From assembly GCA_009801015.1 (NCBI GenBank), contig VHZZ01002562.1:72444-95520 (forward strand): a DNA stretch of 23,077 nt, read 5' to 3'. The DNA is from Silene noctiflora (Eukaryota; Streptophyta; Magnoliopsida; Caryophyllales; Caryophyllaceae). Below are positions 13,301-22,444 of this stretch, one piece after another; positions within the stretch are counted from its first letter, which is position 1, and each line of letters opens with the position of its first letter. The notes beneath the pieces were generated by a model. The model made no database searches and was not told the origin of the DNA. It worked only from the letters and a program-made list of their open reading frames with translations. The position numbers were made by a program, and so were the translations under genes.

Positions 13301-16300
13301 GCAAGATTCTTAAGATGCTTCTCGTAAGCAACTAAAGACGCATCCTTCCAATTTAACAGGCAATCCAAAACCTTCGTTTGCACATCGGCATCATTATCAT
13401 CAAGAAGCCTAGCAAACTCACCCACATCAGACTTCGAGCATATCAAGGAATGAAATATCAAGGAACAGAAAGATGGATACACAGTGCAGAATTTCACGAA
13501 ACAGAGAATTTCACAGACCTATTTACCAAAACTTCCTTTAACATTTGGCTACGGTAAAAAGATCTCGAATTTTTCATTAATTTCAGCAGGTTTAGCCATT
13601 CCACAAGGGCAAGCTTCCAATCTCTTCCACTACAAACGTGCGAATCAAATACTCCCACACTACTACAAAAGAATTGAGAGACAGCATATCAGCAAAAGAT
13701 CTTTGCGCAATACAGACATATAACATAGAACAATCACAGCATTTAATCATCTTTGCCACAAACAAAAAGTCAGTACCAAGGATTTTCATCTCTGTAACCC
13801 ATAAATCTCAAAAACAGTGGCACCACTTGACGAGAATGAGACTCAACGACATTTGGAATCTTCTGTAGAGCTTGAAGTAGCGGAATAAATATTGATGAGT
13901 AGGACCGTTCAAAAGAACCTGTATCGCAGAATGAACCAAAAAGTTCCACCAGATCTGACAAGGATACAACAAACGATAAGAGAGACATGTAAATGACAAA
14001 AAAAAGGAATAAACTGAAACTCGACAATGGCAACATCATAATACACAAGACCAAACCTTACCTCAGAGTAATTTATTTATGTTCTTAACAACAATTTTAT
14101 AAAGGAGACGTTTTTGTGATGAGGGATGAGTAATAGAGGATGTGCATTGATAAACACCAAGGGGTGGCCACGTGACTACCATGTATGTATGAAAAGACAC
14201 TAAGAGAGTAATGCTCATACATATGAGGAGCGCGAGAAGATTAAGTTCTCAGACTATAGTGAGTAATCTTAGCTACAAGGAGGAGGTTAAGTGCTGTTGA
14301 GTATGGGGCAATATAAAACACAGAAAATATTACATATGCTAAAGCACAATGTGGTCTTGTTAAAAGAAAATATACGTAAATGTTAAGAAAGATGAGAAAG
14401 CATATACCATTTGCCCCTTTGAAAGATTCCACACCCATAATCTCTAAGCCTTCATCTGTATCCTCTAACACATTAGTCTTAAGAAAGACAGCCAAGCATA
14501 GCTCAAAAACCCTAATAAACCTATCCCAAAGAAGCCCAAGATTTTTGCTCATTGCAACAGACAAGCAATCCAATGCTGAATTTGACAGATCCCTGAATTG
14601 GTTATACAGGAGCCCTATAATGCCATAAAACATAGGCAGGATATAAACTTCAGATGCTCGGGAATCAGATAAAAATGTCTGTATTCTGGAAACTACAAGA
14701 GTTATTTTCCTGCTGGTGGCAATGGAGATGGGTGTTTCCTCAATTGTGAGGAGCAGCTTAAATACCTGGATGTAACACGATTATAATAGCAATAGTAAAA
14801 TTAACACAAAGAATAAAATGTAATCAAGGGCAACGATTAACAGGAAACTGGAAGGATTTGAAGTATACATTGCAACACTGAGTGACGGGATGGTTGTCCT
14901 TCAAAGCCATCTGATCCACAGCATCATGCTTTGATATCCTTAGCTCATAATTAAGCAGCTCATAGTGGCACAATATTTTAAGGGTGGAAACACGAATTCC
15001 TTTATCAGGATTATAAAGGTTCTCCGAAAATACATACAAAGCATCTGTTACCATCGCTCCAGCAAGCTCTGGATGTGTCCTTACAACATCGGTCTTTGTG
15101 TGGAGCACAGACCTAAAAAGTGCAACATTAGAGACAAAACCATGTTATGTGCATATTGTAAATTGAAGAAGGCGCTGAAATGTTTCACATAGCGAAAAGT
15201 GAGAGAAGCACAAACCCATAAATTAACTCAAGATACTCAGCAACAGCTGACAGAACTTGGCGAGATGATTTGTATTTCTTTGCCAGATGCAAAACCCTGC
15301 TTGTATGTTCGACTTCATCACTTTCAATTATTCCTGCAGCCTGATAGCTATATAAAGTTGCACCAATAAAGCTCTGCCAAATTTCTTTTGAAACACCTCC
15401 AAAAGAATCTGCCCAGAAATTAATACAATCAGTGGCTGAAAATAAACCATAATATAAAAATAAATAAAAGGGTTAACTCTCTTAGTTAGGACTAAAACAA
15501 CCTAATTATCCAGTAATTGTTTAATAGCAAATTTTGTGAAGTAACGGTCCTTCGATGCAGTTCTCGACGCAATTTTCATCTTGGGTCATTCGGAAACAGC
15601 CTCTTTGTGTTGCTAACACAAGGGTAAGGCTGCGTACATCCGACCCCCCCTTACCCCGCAATTTGCGGGAGCCATTGAGGCACTGGGGTAATGTTGTTGT
15701 TGTTTATTAGCAAATTAAGACCAAAATAATACTCCATTACACATTGCAAGTTGCACATGGATTACGAGAGCAGATTTCAACATCAGTTTGCAGAACAGAG
15801 AGCTGCAGAAAGAAGTGATAGTCAACACTTCCTACCGCAAAGTCACCACTTAATAAGCCATCAGTTTCTTGTTACTCACGAGGCAACCCAACCACAAGAA
15901 AGTTATGTTATAAAATGTAAATGTTAGGCATCACAAACTGAATATTATATATGATCTAACACGTTAGTTAATGAATAAACTAAACGAAAAATGACTGCAC
16001 GGTACATAAAATTCCATAATTCACCATCTCTCGTAGCTGAACTCATTACCCCAACCACAAGAAGATGTGCCCTCTCATGTATAGACCTACCAAAACTTAA
16101 CCTATCTGAAAGACCAGACCTAATCAAACCCGTAACAAACTGAATAACAAGAATATGACCTGAAATTCGAACCATTACGATCCAACTCAACCCATACTTT
16201 ACTGCCCGAATTGGATAACACCCCCAAAATAACCGACCCAACCCTACCTTACCCAGAATAAGCATAACTGAACTGAAGCGACCCAAACGATAATTGGAGT

Positions 16301-19300
16301 AGAACCGATACGTCCTCCATTTTTTTCATTTAGCGCCACTTTTATCTTTCCCCACACAAAAACGAGCAAGTGGAGCAAAACGGAAAAGATGGAGGGAGTA
16401 GTATTAAACCAATACATGAGCAATCAATATGGCAATTAGTCAACCTCCTTGTTTAATAGGAGGCAGTTAAGGAGATTGTCCCCTATATTAATATGCCGTG
16501 ATAGTAATTTACTCAAAAGTAAATAAATGAACAAATGACATAGTAATGGAACTGATTCAGTAATCTCCCGCAAAGGTTAAAAAAAAAGAAAAGAAAAATA
16601 AAAGAAAAAAACCGCCCTTATATTGCCCAATTCAGGTGAAAGACGGGTTTGCTCCTTTGGCAAAACTGAAGAAAATTGAGCCAAGAGAGGTGCAAAGCCA
16701 CAATTATTTGGGGAGACTTGACAAAGTTATGGTTTACTGCAAAGCAAGACTGAAAGGAACCAAAAACTGCTAAGGTCAATATTTCATGAATTATTGAGAA
16801 ACTTGTTACTGATACTGGTAGCATGTCAGGATTGTCAGATTATGCAACAAAACAGGTTTATGTTGGTTGTAATACCTGCTTCAGTTGTCAAAAGTTTATC
16901 AAGTCTATCAACCAAATTCACCAACAAAAGATTGCCTTCAGCAGATAAGAAATATGGAATGCAGCGAACAATTCCCCATAACATAGCCAGATTGTCCTTG
17001 TTTACTAAACAACTTGACGCATCCCCACGTGACATATTATTTAAAAATTCCTCCCATTGACCAATTTCCTTCCTAAAGAAACGGCAGAGCTCTGACACTA
17101 CTTTATCTGATGTTCCTTCAAAGACACTGAAGCCACCAGTTTTAACTTGAAGGCTCTCACAGAATTTCAGTATCACATAGATCCCTCCTTCCCTCGTTAT
17201 CTCCAGCAGGTTCAACAAACCACTGTCAAATTGAAAAGCCAGCAGGATAAATAATGTATTATCAGGAATTTTTAAGATAGGTAGACAGACCATACAGATA
17301 GCAATACCTTAGAATATTACTTTGAAATGCAAGCAAAGCATAGTCCTTGGTAACCAACTCTTTCAGAAATTCTGGAAACCTGAAATACATATTCAACCAT
17401 TCATTATATAAAATTTGCTTTCATATGTAATATAGTGAATGAAGTAGACAGAAAACCAATTAATGTCATGGAAAGATACATTATGGTCCTCAATTGAAAT
17501 GCCGGAGCCCACTGTAAGGCTACCCGGGGGAGAGTATCCAAGATGTGGCTACTGTAAAGGCCGTCAAGAATGCACAGCATGAGCTTGAGAATTTTATCAG
17601 CAACTTCAGATTCTTTCCCCTCAGCCCTACCAACAGTGTTTGTCACCATAAATGTCTGTACTAACAAAGCAACAAGATCCAGCAAAGGCTCGTAATCTGT
17701 TAATATTCACGGAAAACAAGGGTTAACAATAGAGTCATCTATCAATAAAGCTGAGAAGAACTACAGATGATACCAGACTTACCCCCGACTTTTGTACCAC
17801 GATCAACGGAGACAGTTGATATAAGGACTGATAGCAGATGACATAAATGTAAAGGTGATTTACACGGTACAGAAGCATTAATTTTTTCAAATATGCCTTC
17901 CCACAAAAGCTTTAGTTCACTGGGATCCAACTCCATGCATGATCTTTGAAAGACAGTACTCAAAATTTCAGTAACAGTGTCAGTTCCTGTAACAGATGGA
18001 GTAACAAGAAGAGTGAGACAAATTTACATTTAAAAGAGAAGTGACCATATAGATCAAAATCATAACTCACCTTGGGTGAACTTGTCGCCAATACTTAAAA
18101 TTGAGTCTTTAAGTAGTAATCGCATTAATCGACCTGCCTTTGAGTGAAAATTGGAAGATGTTCCTCTCATAACATGCCACAGCAGAGAACTAACTCCGGA
18201 TATTCTGGCCTCAGAAGGTTTTCTTGCAGCCTCACATAAAATTTTAGCTACACCTGTTAATGCCCATCAATTAGAGAAAGATAGATACAAAATTTGAAAA
18301 TTCATAATTCCTGTCCAGCATGAATATTAGCATATGACCGACTAAACACTTCTGATCCACTGACGATTCTGCCCAATGTGGTGTAAGACAAGTCTAATGC
18401 AAGAATCATTACACGTACAACTGTGCAGACGGTCTTTTCTTTGGCAAGAAACTGAGTTCAAAGGCCATCTAAAATGACCTAATAATTATTAATTATTGTC
18501 CAGATTTGTCCCTCTACCAGTGAGCATATTGACTAGTAAAACTGAAAGAGGTCGGCACACATATTATATCTCGTTTTAGTTTTAGCCTTAGCATGAATAG
18601 TGCATAATTATCATTCATCTTTTCTCAGACTTTGAATACGAAAAAAACTACTGCCAACGGAATGCCAACTACTTGTTCTGCAAAACCGATTAATTGAGGT
18701 GACAATACTCAATCTATGAGTGAGTTTAACTGGGCGACTAAATAGTTTAATAACTACACAGCATCTGCTTTGAGTCTTTGAGAACAGGGTGTTGATTCAA
18801 TGAAAATATGAACAAGGTTTAAACAACAATCACGTGACAGTTAATCTACTCCATGAAAAACTCGTGCAGTTAGAAGAAAGCAGAAACATAAATGACACAA
18901 TTAATTAAAAAAAAAAGGCAAAACTTTGAATGTGACCAAAATTGAAGTGCAATGCCACAGCCCACAACACACCAGCTGCACACCCAAAGCCTTAACACAC
19001 TTCAAACATCTATCAATCTGTAAAGAAGAAAACACAGATAATCGTCTATAAATCATAACTATACCTTTTTCGAGTTCTTTCTTGGATGCATTCCTCACCA
19101 GAAAAGACAGAGGTTTGGCCATAAACTGCCGGATACAATCTTTTGGATAGTACCTTAATTTGACTGTAACCCTTCAGATAAAAGAGTACAAACATGTCAG
19201 ATTATGACAGTACTGACCTTCTGGAGATGTTAAGCATTTAATAATGTGACGCATCAAATTATAAACACATGTAACAGAAAGTCGCACGTGATGGCTCCAG

Positions 19301-22300
19301 AAGGTAACCAAGAAATGAGTCAAATGCAATGTGAAGCATTTCAGATACTCTCAAAGAGGACAATGTATAAATCCCACAACAAAGGACAAGAGGTACTCCA
19401 AGCAGATTTCATTTGCACCTAATTATGTCAAGTGTAATCTGACCAAAATTTACTTGGTCAGTACCCTTGAGAGAAATCAAAATGTCAAACAGACAACCCA
19501 CAAAGATGTTGGAATTCCATTTTAGCACAATGCACCATAAAGGTAACAATTTCAGTAAACCTCCAAAGAAGCTTTTCTTTTTGCTCCCATAAAGACCCAG
19601 AAACAAAATGCAATGAGAATTCAATACTGATAGTAATAGGAACAACCGAACAAGTCCACAGAAGCTAGAGAAGTGTTAAATCTTCTTCTCCATGTCCAAA
19701 TGTTGATTGTTTACAACAGCCAAATATTACCGCTTTATACCCTCTCCCAATGTACAAACGGTCTACAAATTGTCACTGATCAATAAAGTTTATGACTGCC
19801 AAATATATTAAAAGAGTAAGCCACTTACCTGAGAATGTAGATAACATCTTGAGCAAGACATTTTTGAAGATACATAATTATATATGACCATGAGATAAAG
19901 ATCTGCACAGCAATAGTCACTAAGTCAGAATCGTTCATAATAATAATTATTATTATTATAAAACTAAGAAGCTAAAAAAAACGTAATTTCTCAAAGAAAA
20001 TTAAACCTGCTCGATAATTTCTGGTTCTCGGTCAGCACCATCTTCAAGCAGCGACAAAAATGAAGCTGTGATCTTTGAAAGAAAGCTGCCCAAAGTTTAA
20101 ACCGCGTTAACCTTGATTTATCTTTAACCCAAAAGGTTGAATGGGTCGGGTCAGGTATTTACCATTCGACCCTAAAAAAACTTGAAATTACATAGTGACT
20201 CCAACCATATGTTGGCCTATTCATAATAATTAGCGAGACTGACCCCTAAACACGCTATAAATAACGAATAAATAACGAACACGATAAACGGCCAAAGGTT
20301 TAGGGCCTACGGTATAAAGTCCTCCTGTAGATCTCTTGATAACTCTGCAATTAACCTGCACATGTAAATAAAGTAGTTATCCCCAAAAGTAAGTGTATCA
20401 AAAAGTCAAACGAAACAAAAAATTTATAAAAAAAACTTAATACATACTCCCACTCATGTTCTACATGACTTGAAACTAAAATCAAGCCACGCCGAAGATG
20501 ATGCCAATAGGGATATAACAAACCACGAGAAAAGTTTTTTGGTCAAGCAATAAAAGGAAGAAGGCCTTGAAAATCATTACACTAATTGTTTCAACATTAT
20601 GACTTGTTCTGGCAAAATTATGTAGAAGAATAACCAACCTGAGAATCGGCTCCAAGGAAAGTTGTGCATCTAATCGCAACCTAGAAAGTAGTTCAGAAAT
20701 TAGCTTGTCTTTGTGTAAAAACACCAATGGTAAGGTTTGGACAAGAGGCATCATTTCCTCATAGAATGATATGAAGTCTCCAGCTGTATTTAATTCCTGA
20801 ATCCAAACATATATATCTAACATCAGTGAAACAGCTCAAGAAAAAGTGATACTGAAATGTGCCTAATTTGTACCATAAGGTTACAGAGTATTAATATCAA
20901 AATTATCAAGCACAGTAGTCACAACTACACATGAATGAAATACAGAAATGTAAATTAGACATATATACAGTATCACTATAAAACATGGTTATCACTCCCT
21001 TTGTGTACTTTTGAATTGATTTCCTCTTTACCAAATTTTCGAAAAATAAGTCAAAACTAAATTTTCCAGTTGCAATAGGTTTTTTTACAAGTGAGATATA
21101 ATATTAATTAAGTGACAAGGCGGTAACTAAAAAGCTACCATAGATGTGGCATCTAACTACAAAAAGACACCGATGGGATGATGCCCATATACAAAATGAG
21201 AGATGGATAATTATGCTCTGAAATCTCATACTATCCTCATAAATCTAAGAAAATCTGAAAAACATATGCCCTTCATATCATTAATCTGTTTTGATCCCTT
21301 CGTATGAACTGATAGTCTGATACCTTAAAGCACTAAAACACCTTAGATCAAAAAAGTGTACTCGGCGTTATACCATGAAACTAAATACTAACGCTTTGGT
21401 TCGATACAAAAAAAAAAAAATATGGTAAGGGGCGGGAAAATGGACCAAGGCAGTTTTTATCTAAATCTTTTCAAAGTTGGAGGAATTTTCATTAGGCTTT
21501 TAGGAAGGAAAATGCATCCCTTCATTCTTTTACCCCTCCAAATCCCTTCAACCTAACTTGCTAACCAGACAATGGATAATTATGCTCTGAAATCTCACAC
21601 TATCCTCATAAATCTACAAAATTATGAAAAACAAATGCCCTTCACATCAGTAATCTGTTTTGAGTAGTTTAACGCGGTTTTAAACTTTGGGCAGCTTTGT
21701 CACACTATCCTCATAAATCTACAAAATGAAGCCGTGATCTTTGAAAGAAAGCTGCCCTTACAGCACTAAAAACACCTCAGATCAAAAAAGTGTACTTGGC
21801 GTTATACCATGAAACTAAATACTAACGCTTTGGTTCGATACAAACAAAAAAATTGGGAGGGAGGGAAAATGGACCAAGTCAGTTTTCCTCTAAACTTTTC
21901 AAAGTTGGAGGAATTTTGATTAGGCTTTTAGTGCATAATGAATAGTATACCAAAAACCCACCCTCATTATCAACTTCTAGCCATGCTCCATAAACATTCA
22001 GGCAATTCTCTCAAATTTCGGCATAGCTCCGACAGATATGAAGGGATAAGGTGAAAACTACACCAGTAGACTTGCACATAGTTTCGTCAATGTTCCTTTA
22101 ACATCAATACCATTACTAAAAACAACAAGAGTGACAAGGAAAAAGATGAACATACTCTCCATTCGATCAAACAGTCTAGAAAAAACGATGAAGACACCGG
22201 CTCAGGCTTCAATGTATCGAGACTCCGAATAACATCGATATTCAGCTCATCAATTTTTTCCGCGTTAGACTTGAACTGCACGCATTCACAATCAATTGCA

Positions 22301-22444
22301 AACAATTAAAAAATCCTCAAAACTAATACTACAAGTAATTAAAATCAGTAAAAACATGAAAAATCAGGGTTTGCGGTGGCGAACCGTAAAGCGGCGGTTA
22401 CGGTGGCCAGCAGCGCCGTCGCGGGATTTAATGGGCTTTCTCAT
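4138..22444 (-). CDS. UTP20: UTP20, SSU processome component (31 coding exons, complete)
   Basis: Encodes a 2675-residue HEAT-repeat scaffold of the 90S/SSU processome, which acts in nucleolar 18S rRNA maturation with U3 snoRNP. Coding join on the minus strand: 22444-22385, 22275-22156, 20796-20639, 20355-20311, 20085-20007, 19902-19829, 19171-19065, 18253-18071, 17986-17783, 17696-17480, 17379-17308, 17222-16876, 15408-15216, 15112-14869, 14765-14408, 13954-13777, 13662-13519, 13408-13147, 13049-12612, 12521-12058, 11372-11236, 11109-10928, 10832-10467, 10340-10215, 9661-9596, 9507-7718, 7629-7350, 6299-6066, 5682-5173, 5071-4939, 4394-4138. All junctions keep frame and all but one intron are GT-AG. 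The exons were placed from recalled similarity to Arabidopsis UTP20, for example FISFYEEM, LKLMKN, RYEHASGREAVL and the C-terminal MARWMR. The length is close to the roughly 2500-2800 residues of yeast and human UTP20. No frame break was seen, so the gene looks functional. UTRs were not mapped. Confidence 0.96.
4395..4938 (-). other. UTP20: UTP20 intron 30 (544 nt)
   Basis: Runs from CAG|GTATCT to TTCACAG, splitting a GAT codon. It carries the RTE/SINE-type 3' end at 4747-4806 and otherwise nothing recognised. Confidence 0.85.
4747..4806 (-). mobile_element. RTE-LINE/Au-SINE-type 3' end fragment
   Basis: Lies in UTP20 intron 30 (4395-4938). Read on the minus strand it is GCCCAAAATTATTTTGGGAC, then TAAGACTCTGTTGTTGTCGT, then more degenerate GTT units. 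This 3' end, a CCCAAAA...TTTTGGG hairpin, a TAAG(A/G)CTCTG box and a (TTG)n tail, is a familiar plant signature shared by RTE-clade LINEs and the SINEs that borrow their tails. The sequence further 5' (up to about 4880) may belong to it but carries no motif I recognise. No target duplication was found. Confidence 0.55.
5683..6065 (-). other. UTP20: UTP20 intron 28 (383 nt)
   Basis: Runs from GAG|GTATGA to TTTTCAG in phase 0. It is plain AT-rich intron and nothing was recognised. Confidence 0.82.
6300..7349 (-). other. UTP20: UTP20 intron 27 (1050 nt)
   Basis: Runs from CAG|GTAATG to GTGCAG in phase 0. Apart from the 30-bp direct repeat at 6627-6700 I see only AT-rich intron sequence. Confidence 0.85.
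6627..6700. repeat. perfect 30-bp direct repeat in intron 27
   Basis: Positions 6627-6656 and 6671-6700 are identical over 30 bases (core GCGCCACAGATGGAGGCCAA), separated by 14 bases. It lies in UTP20 intron 27 (6300-7349) and is locally GC-rich compared with its surroundings. Confidence 0.9.
7630..7717 (-). other. UTP20: GC-AG intron (intron 26) of UTP20
   Basis: The donor reads CTAAG|GCAAGT, which apart from the T-to-C change is a perfect plant 5' splice site. The acceptor is TTTACAG. Splicing here gives SGLRYEHASGREAVL across the junction, the conserved family sequence. The nearest GT (CAA|GTATCT, six bases downstream) would bring in an immediate TGA when joined to exon 27. The GC donor is therefore strongly favoured. 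Confidence 0.85.
7718..9507 (-). other. UTP20: UTP20 exon 26, the largest exon (core domain)
   Basis: This 1790-nt exon encodes residues 1609 to about 2204 and holds most of the UTP20 core domain: ENIRSACLDAIASVSRQFGW, then the KSYYDLLMRCF and VRLVCSILDQFHF helices. A charged low-complexity linker, from about residue 1960 (EETRKREIPDADQSDKEKQQ), separates two helical blocks. The exon enters in phase 0 after a TTTTCAG acceptor at 9508. It ends at a GC donor (AG|GCAAGT). This is the only long uninterrupted reading frame of the window and the best probe for identifying the gene. Confidence 0.93.
9662..10214 (-). other. UTP20: UTP20 intron 24 (553 nt)
   Basis: Runs from CAG|GTATGA to TCCGCAG in phase 0. 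No element was recognised. Confidence 0.82.
11373..12057 (-). other. UTP20: UTP20 intron 20 (685 nt)
   Basis: Runs from AG|GTAGGA to CTTGCAG and splits an arginine codon. I recognise nothing inside it. Confidence 0.82.
13955..14407 (-). other. UTP20: UTP20 intron 15 (453 nt)
   Basis: Runs from G|GTATAT to TTGTCAG. No element was recognised. Short open frames on both strands here extend only from exon shadows. Confidence 0.82.
15534..15707 (+). mobile_element. SINE with (GTT)n tail and 9-bp target duplication
   Basis: Lies in the long intron 12 of UTP20 (15409-16875), antisense to the gene. It contains GGAAACAGCCTCTTTG, GGGTAAGGCTGCGTACATCC and GGGAGCC...CACTGGGGTAATG, then GTTGTTGTTG. These 3' parts are well known from plant TS-like tRNA-derived SINEs. 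CTTCGATGCA near 15552 could be a decayed B box. It is flanked by TAGCAAATT at 15525-15533 and 15708-15716, a perfect 9-bp target duplication. The A box is not convincing, so the 5' end may be decayed or truncated. Confidence 0.72.
16311..16398. mobile_element. Stowaway-like MITE
   Basis: An 88-bp element in UTP20 intron 12. The terminal inverted repeats CGTCCTCCAT and ATGGAGGGAG match at 8 of 10 positions and resemble the CTCCCTCC ends of Stowaway (Tc1/mariner) MITEs. TA flanks both ends (16309-16310 and 16399-16400). The interior partly folds back (TTTAGCGCCACTTTT against AAGTGGAGCAAAA). It has no coding capacity. Confidence 0.6.
18254..19064 (-). other. UTP20: UTP20 intron 7 (811 nt)
   Basis: Runs from G|GTATAG to TAACAG. 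It contains AT-rich sequence with a TAATTATTAATTATT run near 18483. No mobile element or RNA gene was recognised. Confidence 0.82.
19172..19828 (-). other. UTP20: UTP20 intron 6 (657 nt)
   Basis: Runs from AG|GTAAGT, a strong donor, to TCTGAAG. The acceptor AAG|GG is less usual than CAG but gives the conserved RVTVKLRYYPK. Nothing else was seen inside. Confidence 0.8.
19937..19960. repeat. (AAT)n/(ATT)n palindromic microsatellite
   Basis: ATAATAATAA is followed by TTATTATTATTATA, a 20-bp perfect palindrome in intron 5, about 35 bases upstream of exon 6 on the minus strand. Confidence 0.85.
20007..20355 (-). other. UTP20: UTP20 exons 4 and 5 with a 225-nt intron between them
   Basis: Exon 4 (20355-20311) and exon 5 (20085-20007) encode RLIAELSRDLQEDFIP and FLSKITASFLSLLEDGADREPEIIEQ. 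The protein is continuous in relatives here. The intron (20310-20086) runs from GTAGGC to GGGCAG and splits a proline codon as CC|C. The donor context (CC before GT) and the tract before the acceptor (GGTTTAAACTTTGGGCAG) are both poor. If retained, TAG follows the proline at once and would cut the protein near residue 127. The 3' intron/exon junction sequence also occurs in pieces in intron 2. Confidence 0.8.
21203..21503. repeat. intron 2 tandem duplication, copy A
   Basis: This copy begins at ATGGATAATTATGCTCTGAA and ends at ATTAGGCTTTTAG. It matches copy B (21572-21931) with few changes over both arms, including the stretches TATCCTCATAAATCTA, GTGTACTYGGCGTTATACC and AAACTAAATACTAACGCTTT. 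It lies wholly inside UTP20 intron 2 (20797-22155). The two copies are in the same orientation and 68 bp apart. Confidence 0.85.
21572..21931. repeat. intron 2 tandem duplication, copy B (rearranged)
   Basis: Direct partner of 21203-21503, about 60 bp longer. The extra length is in its middle, where roughly 35 bp present in copy A (from GATCCCTTCG on) is replaced by a patch of about 100 bp at 21664-21757. Outside the patch the copies are closely similar, so the duplication is fairly young. Confidence 0.82.
21664..21757. repeat. filler patch with pieces of the UTP20 intron 4/exon 5 junction
   Basis: Three joined parts are visible. First, 21667-21698 is the reverse complement of 20082-20112, the intron 4 end plus the first bases of exon 5, with about one inserted base. 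Second, 21699-21727 repeats the local copy-B segment TCACACTATCCTCATAAATC found just before it at 21597-21623. Third, 21721-21757 is a direct copy of 20054-20091, exon 5 plus its acceptor, with one substitution and one A lost from a run. The two junction pieces form a 10-bp perfect inverted repeat (GGGCAGCTTT/AAAGCTGCCC). Confidence 0.8.
22385..22444 (-). other. UTP20: UTP20 exon 1 with the start codon
   Basis: Twenty codons, starting at the ATG at 22442-22444. An in-frame TAG lies six codons upstream, so this is the first possible start in frame. The peptide is Arg/Lys rich (MRKPIKSRDG...RNRRFT), as in other UTP20 N-termini. The donor reads ACG|GTTCGC, a weak context. It is supported because splicing to 22275 gives RRFTFKSNAEKI in frame, which resembles the start of Arabidopsis UTP20 as I recall it. 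Reading through the donor meets a TGA within a few codons. This exon is inferred from one junction and family similarity. Confidence 0.82.

Larger units (their letters stand above)
9596..13408 (-). other. UTP20: UTP20 DRIM-domain part (exons 18-25)
   Basis: Encodes about residues 928 to 1608. It opens with LLDDNDADVQTKVLDCLLNW, the conserved beginning of the DRIM (down-regulated in metastasis) region shared by animal, fungal and plant UTP20. Next come RTLASRKHASVHNRKAVLGF and a run of helical repeats. Exon 25 (9661-9596) encodes the conserved basic element HRRSRALSRF, which leads into the UTP20 core domain. A hydrophilic loop around the exon 19/20 junction (SSGTQAEDHSLVDLPKSEGN) is probably disordered and variable. 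The domain assignment is from memory of the family. Confidence 0.88.
15409..16875 (-). other. UTP20: UTP20 intron 12 (1467 nt)
   Basis: The longest intron. It begins GTATTA after GAAGCAG and ends CTGGGCAG. It hosts the SINE at 15534-15707 and the Stowaway-like MITE at 16311-16398. The stretch 16100-16270 is rich in CCCAAC/ACCCGA-like units, a common plant repeat style. A polypurine run lies at 16577-16612. The open frame at 15945-16286 has no family resemblance. Confidence 0.85.
20797..22155 (-). other. UTP20: UTP20 intron 2 (1359 nt)
   Basis: Runs from GTATGT to ATTCAG in phase 0. It holds the rearranged tandem duplication and filler patch, and a poly(A) run of about 13 (plus strand) near 21408. 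Nothing else was recognised. Confidence 0.88.
13519..22275 (-). other. UTP20: UTP20 N-terminal HEAT-repeat part (exons 2-17)
   Basis: Encodes residues 21 to about 927. This part is almost wholly paired amphipathic helices, as expected of an alpha-solenoid. Recognisable family stretches are NIDVIRSL and FLDCLIEWR (exon 2), ELNTAGDFISFYEEM (exon 3), KLRYYPKD and LSFLVRNASK (exon 7), GVSSLLWHVMRG (exon 8), KKYKSSRQVLSAVAEYL (exon 13), FYGIIGLLYNQF (exon 15) and GRDWKLALVEWLNLLKLMKN (exon 17). I see no catalytic motif, membrane segment or signal peptide, as expected for a nucleolar scaffold. Exons here are short (45-358 nt) and several lie far apart because of repeat-filled introns. Confidence 0.9.

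Noticed and set aside
15945-16286. 113-residue minus-strand open frame in intron 12
   Set aside because: It lies inside an intron in a CCCAAC-rich repeat stretch with no family resemblance, and the length is explained by low stop-codon chance on that strand.
20086-20310. A mobile element insertion breaking UTP20 (pseudogene reading)
   Set aside because: The insert has GT...AG ends that restore the conserved reading frame exactly when removed, and the rest of the 2675-codon frame is intact, so an intron is the simpler reading.
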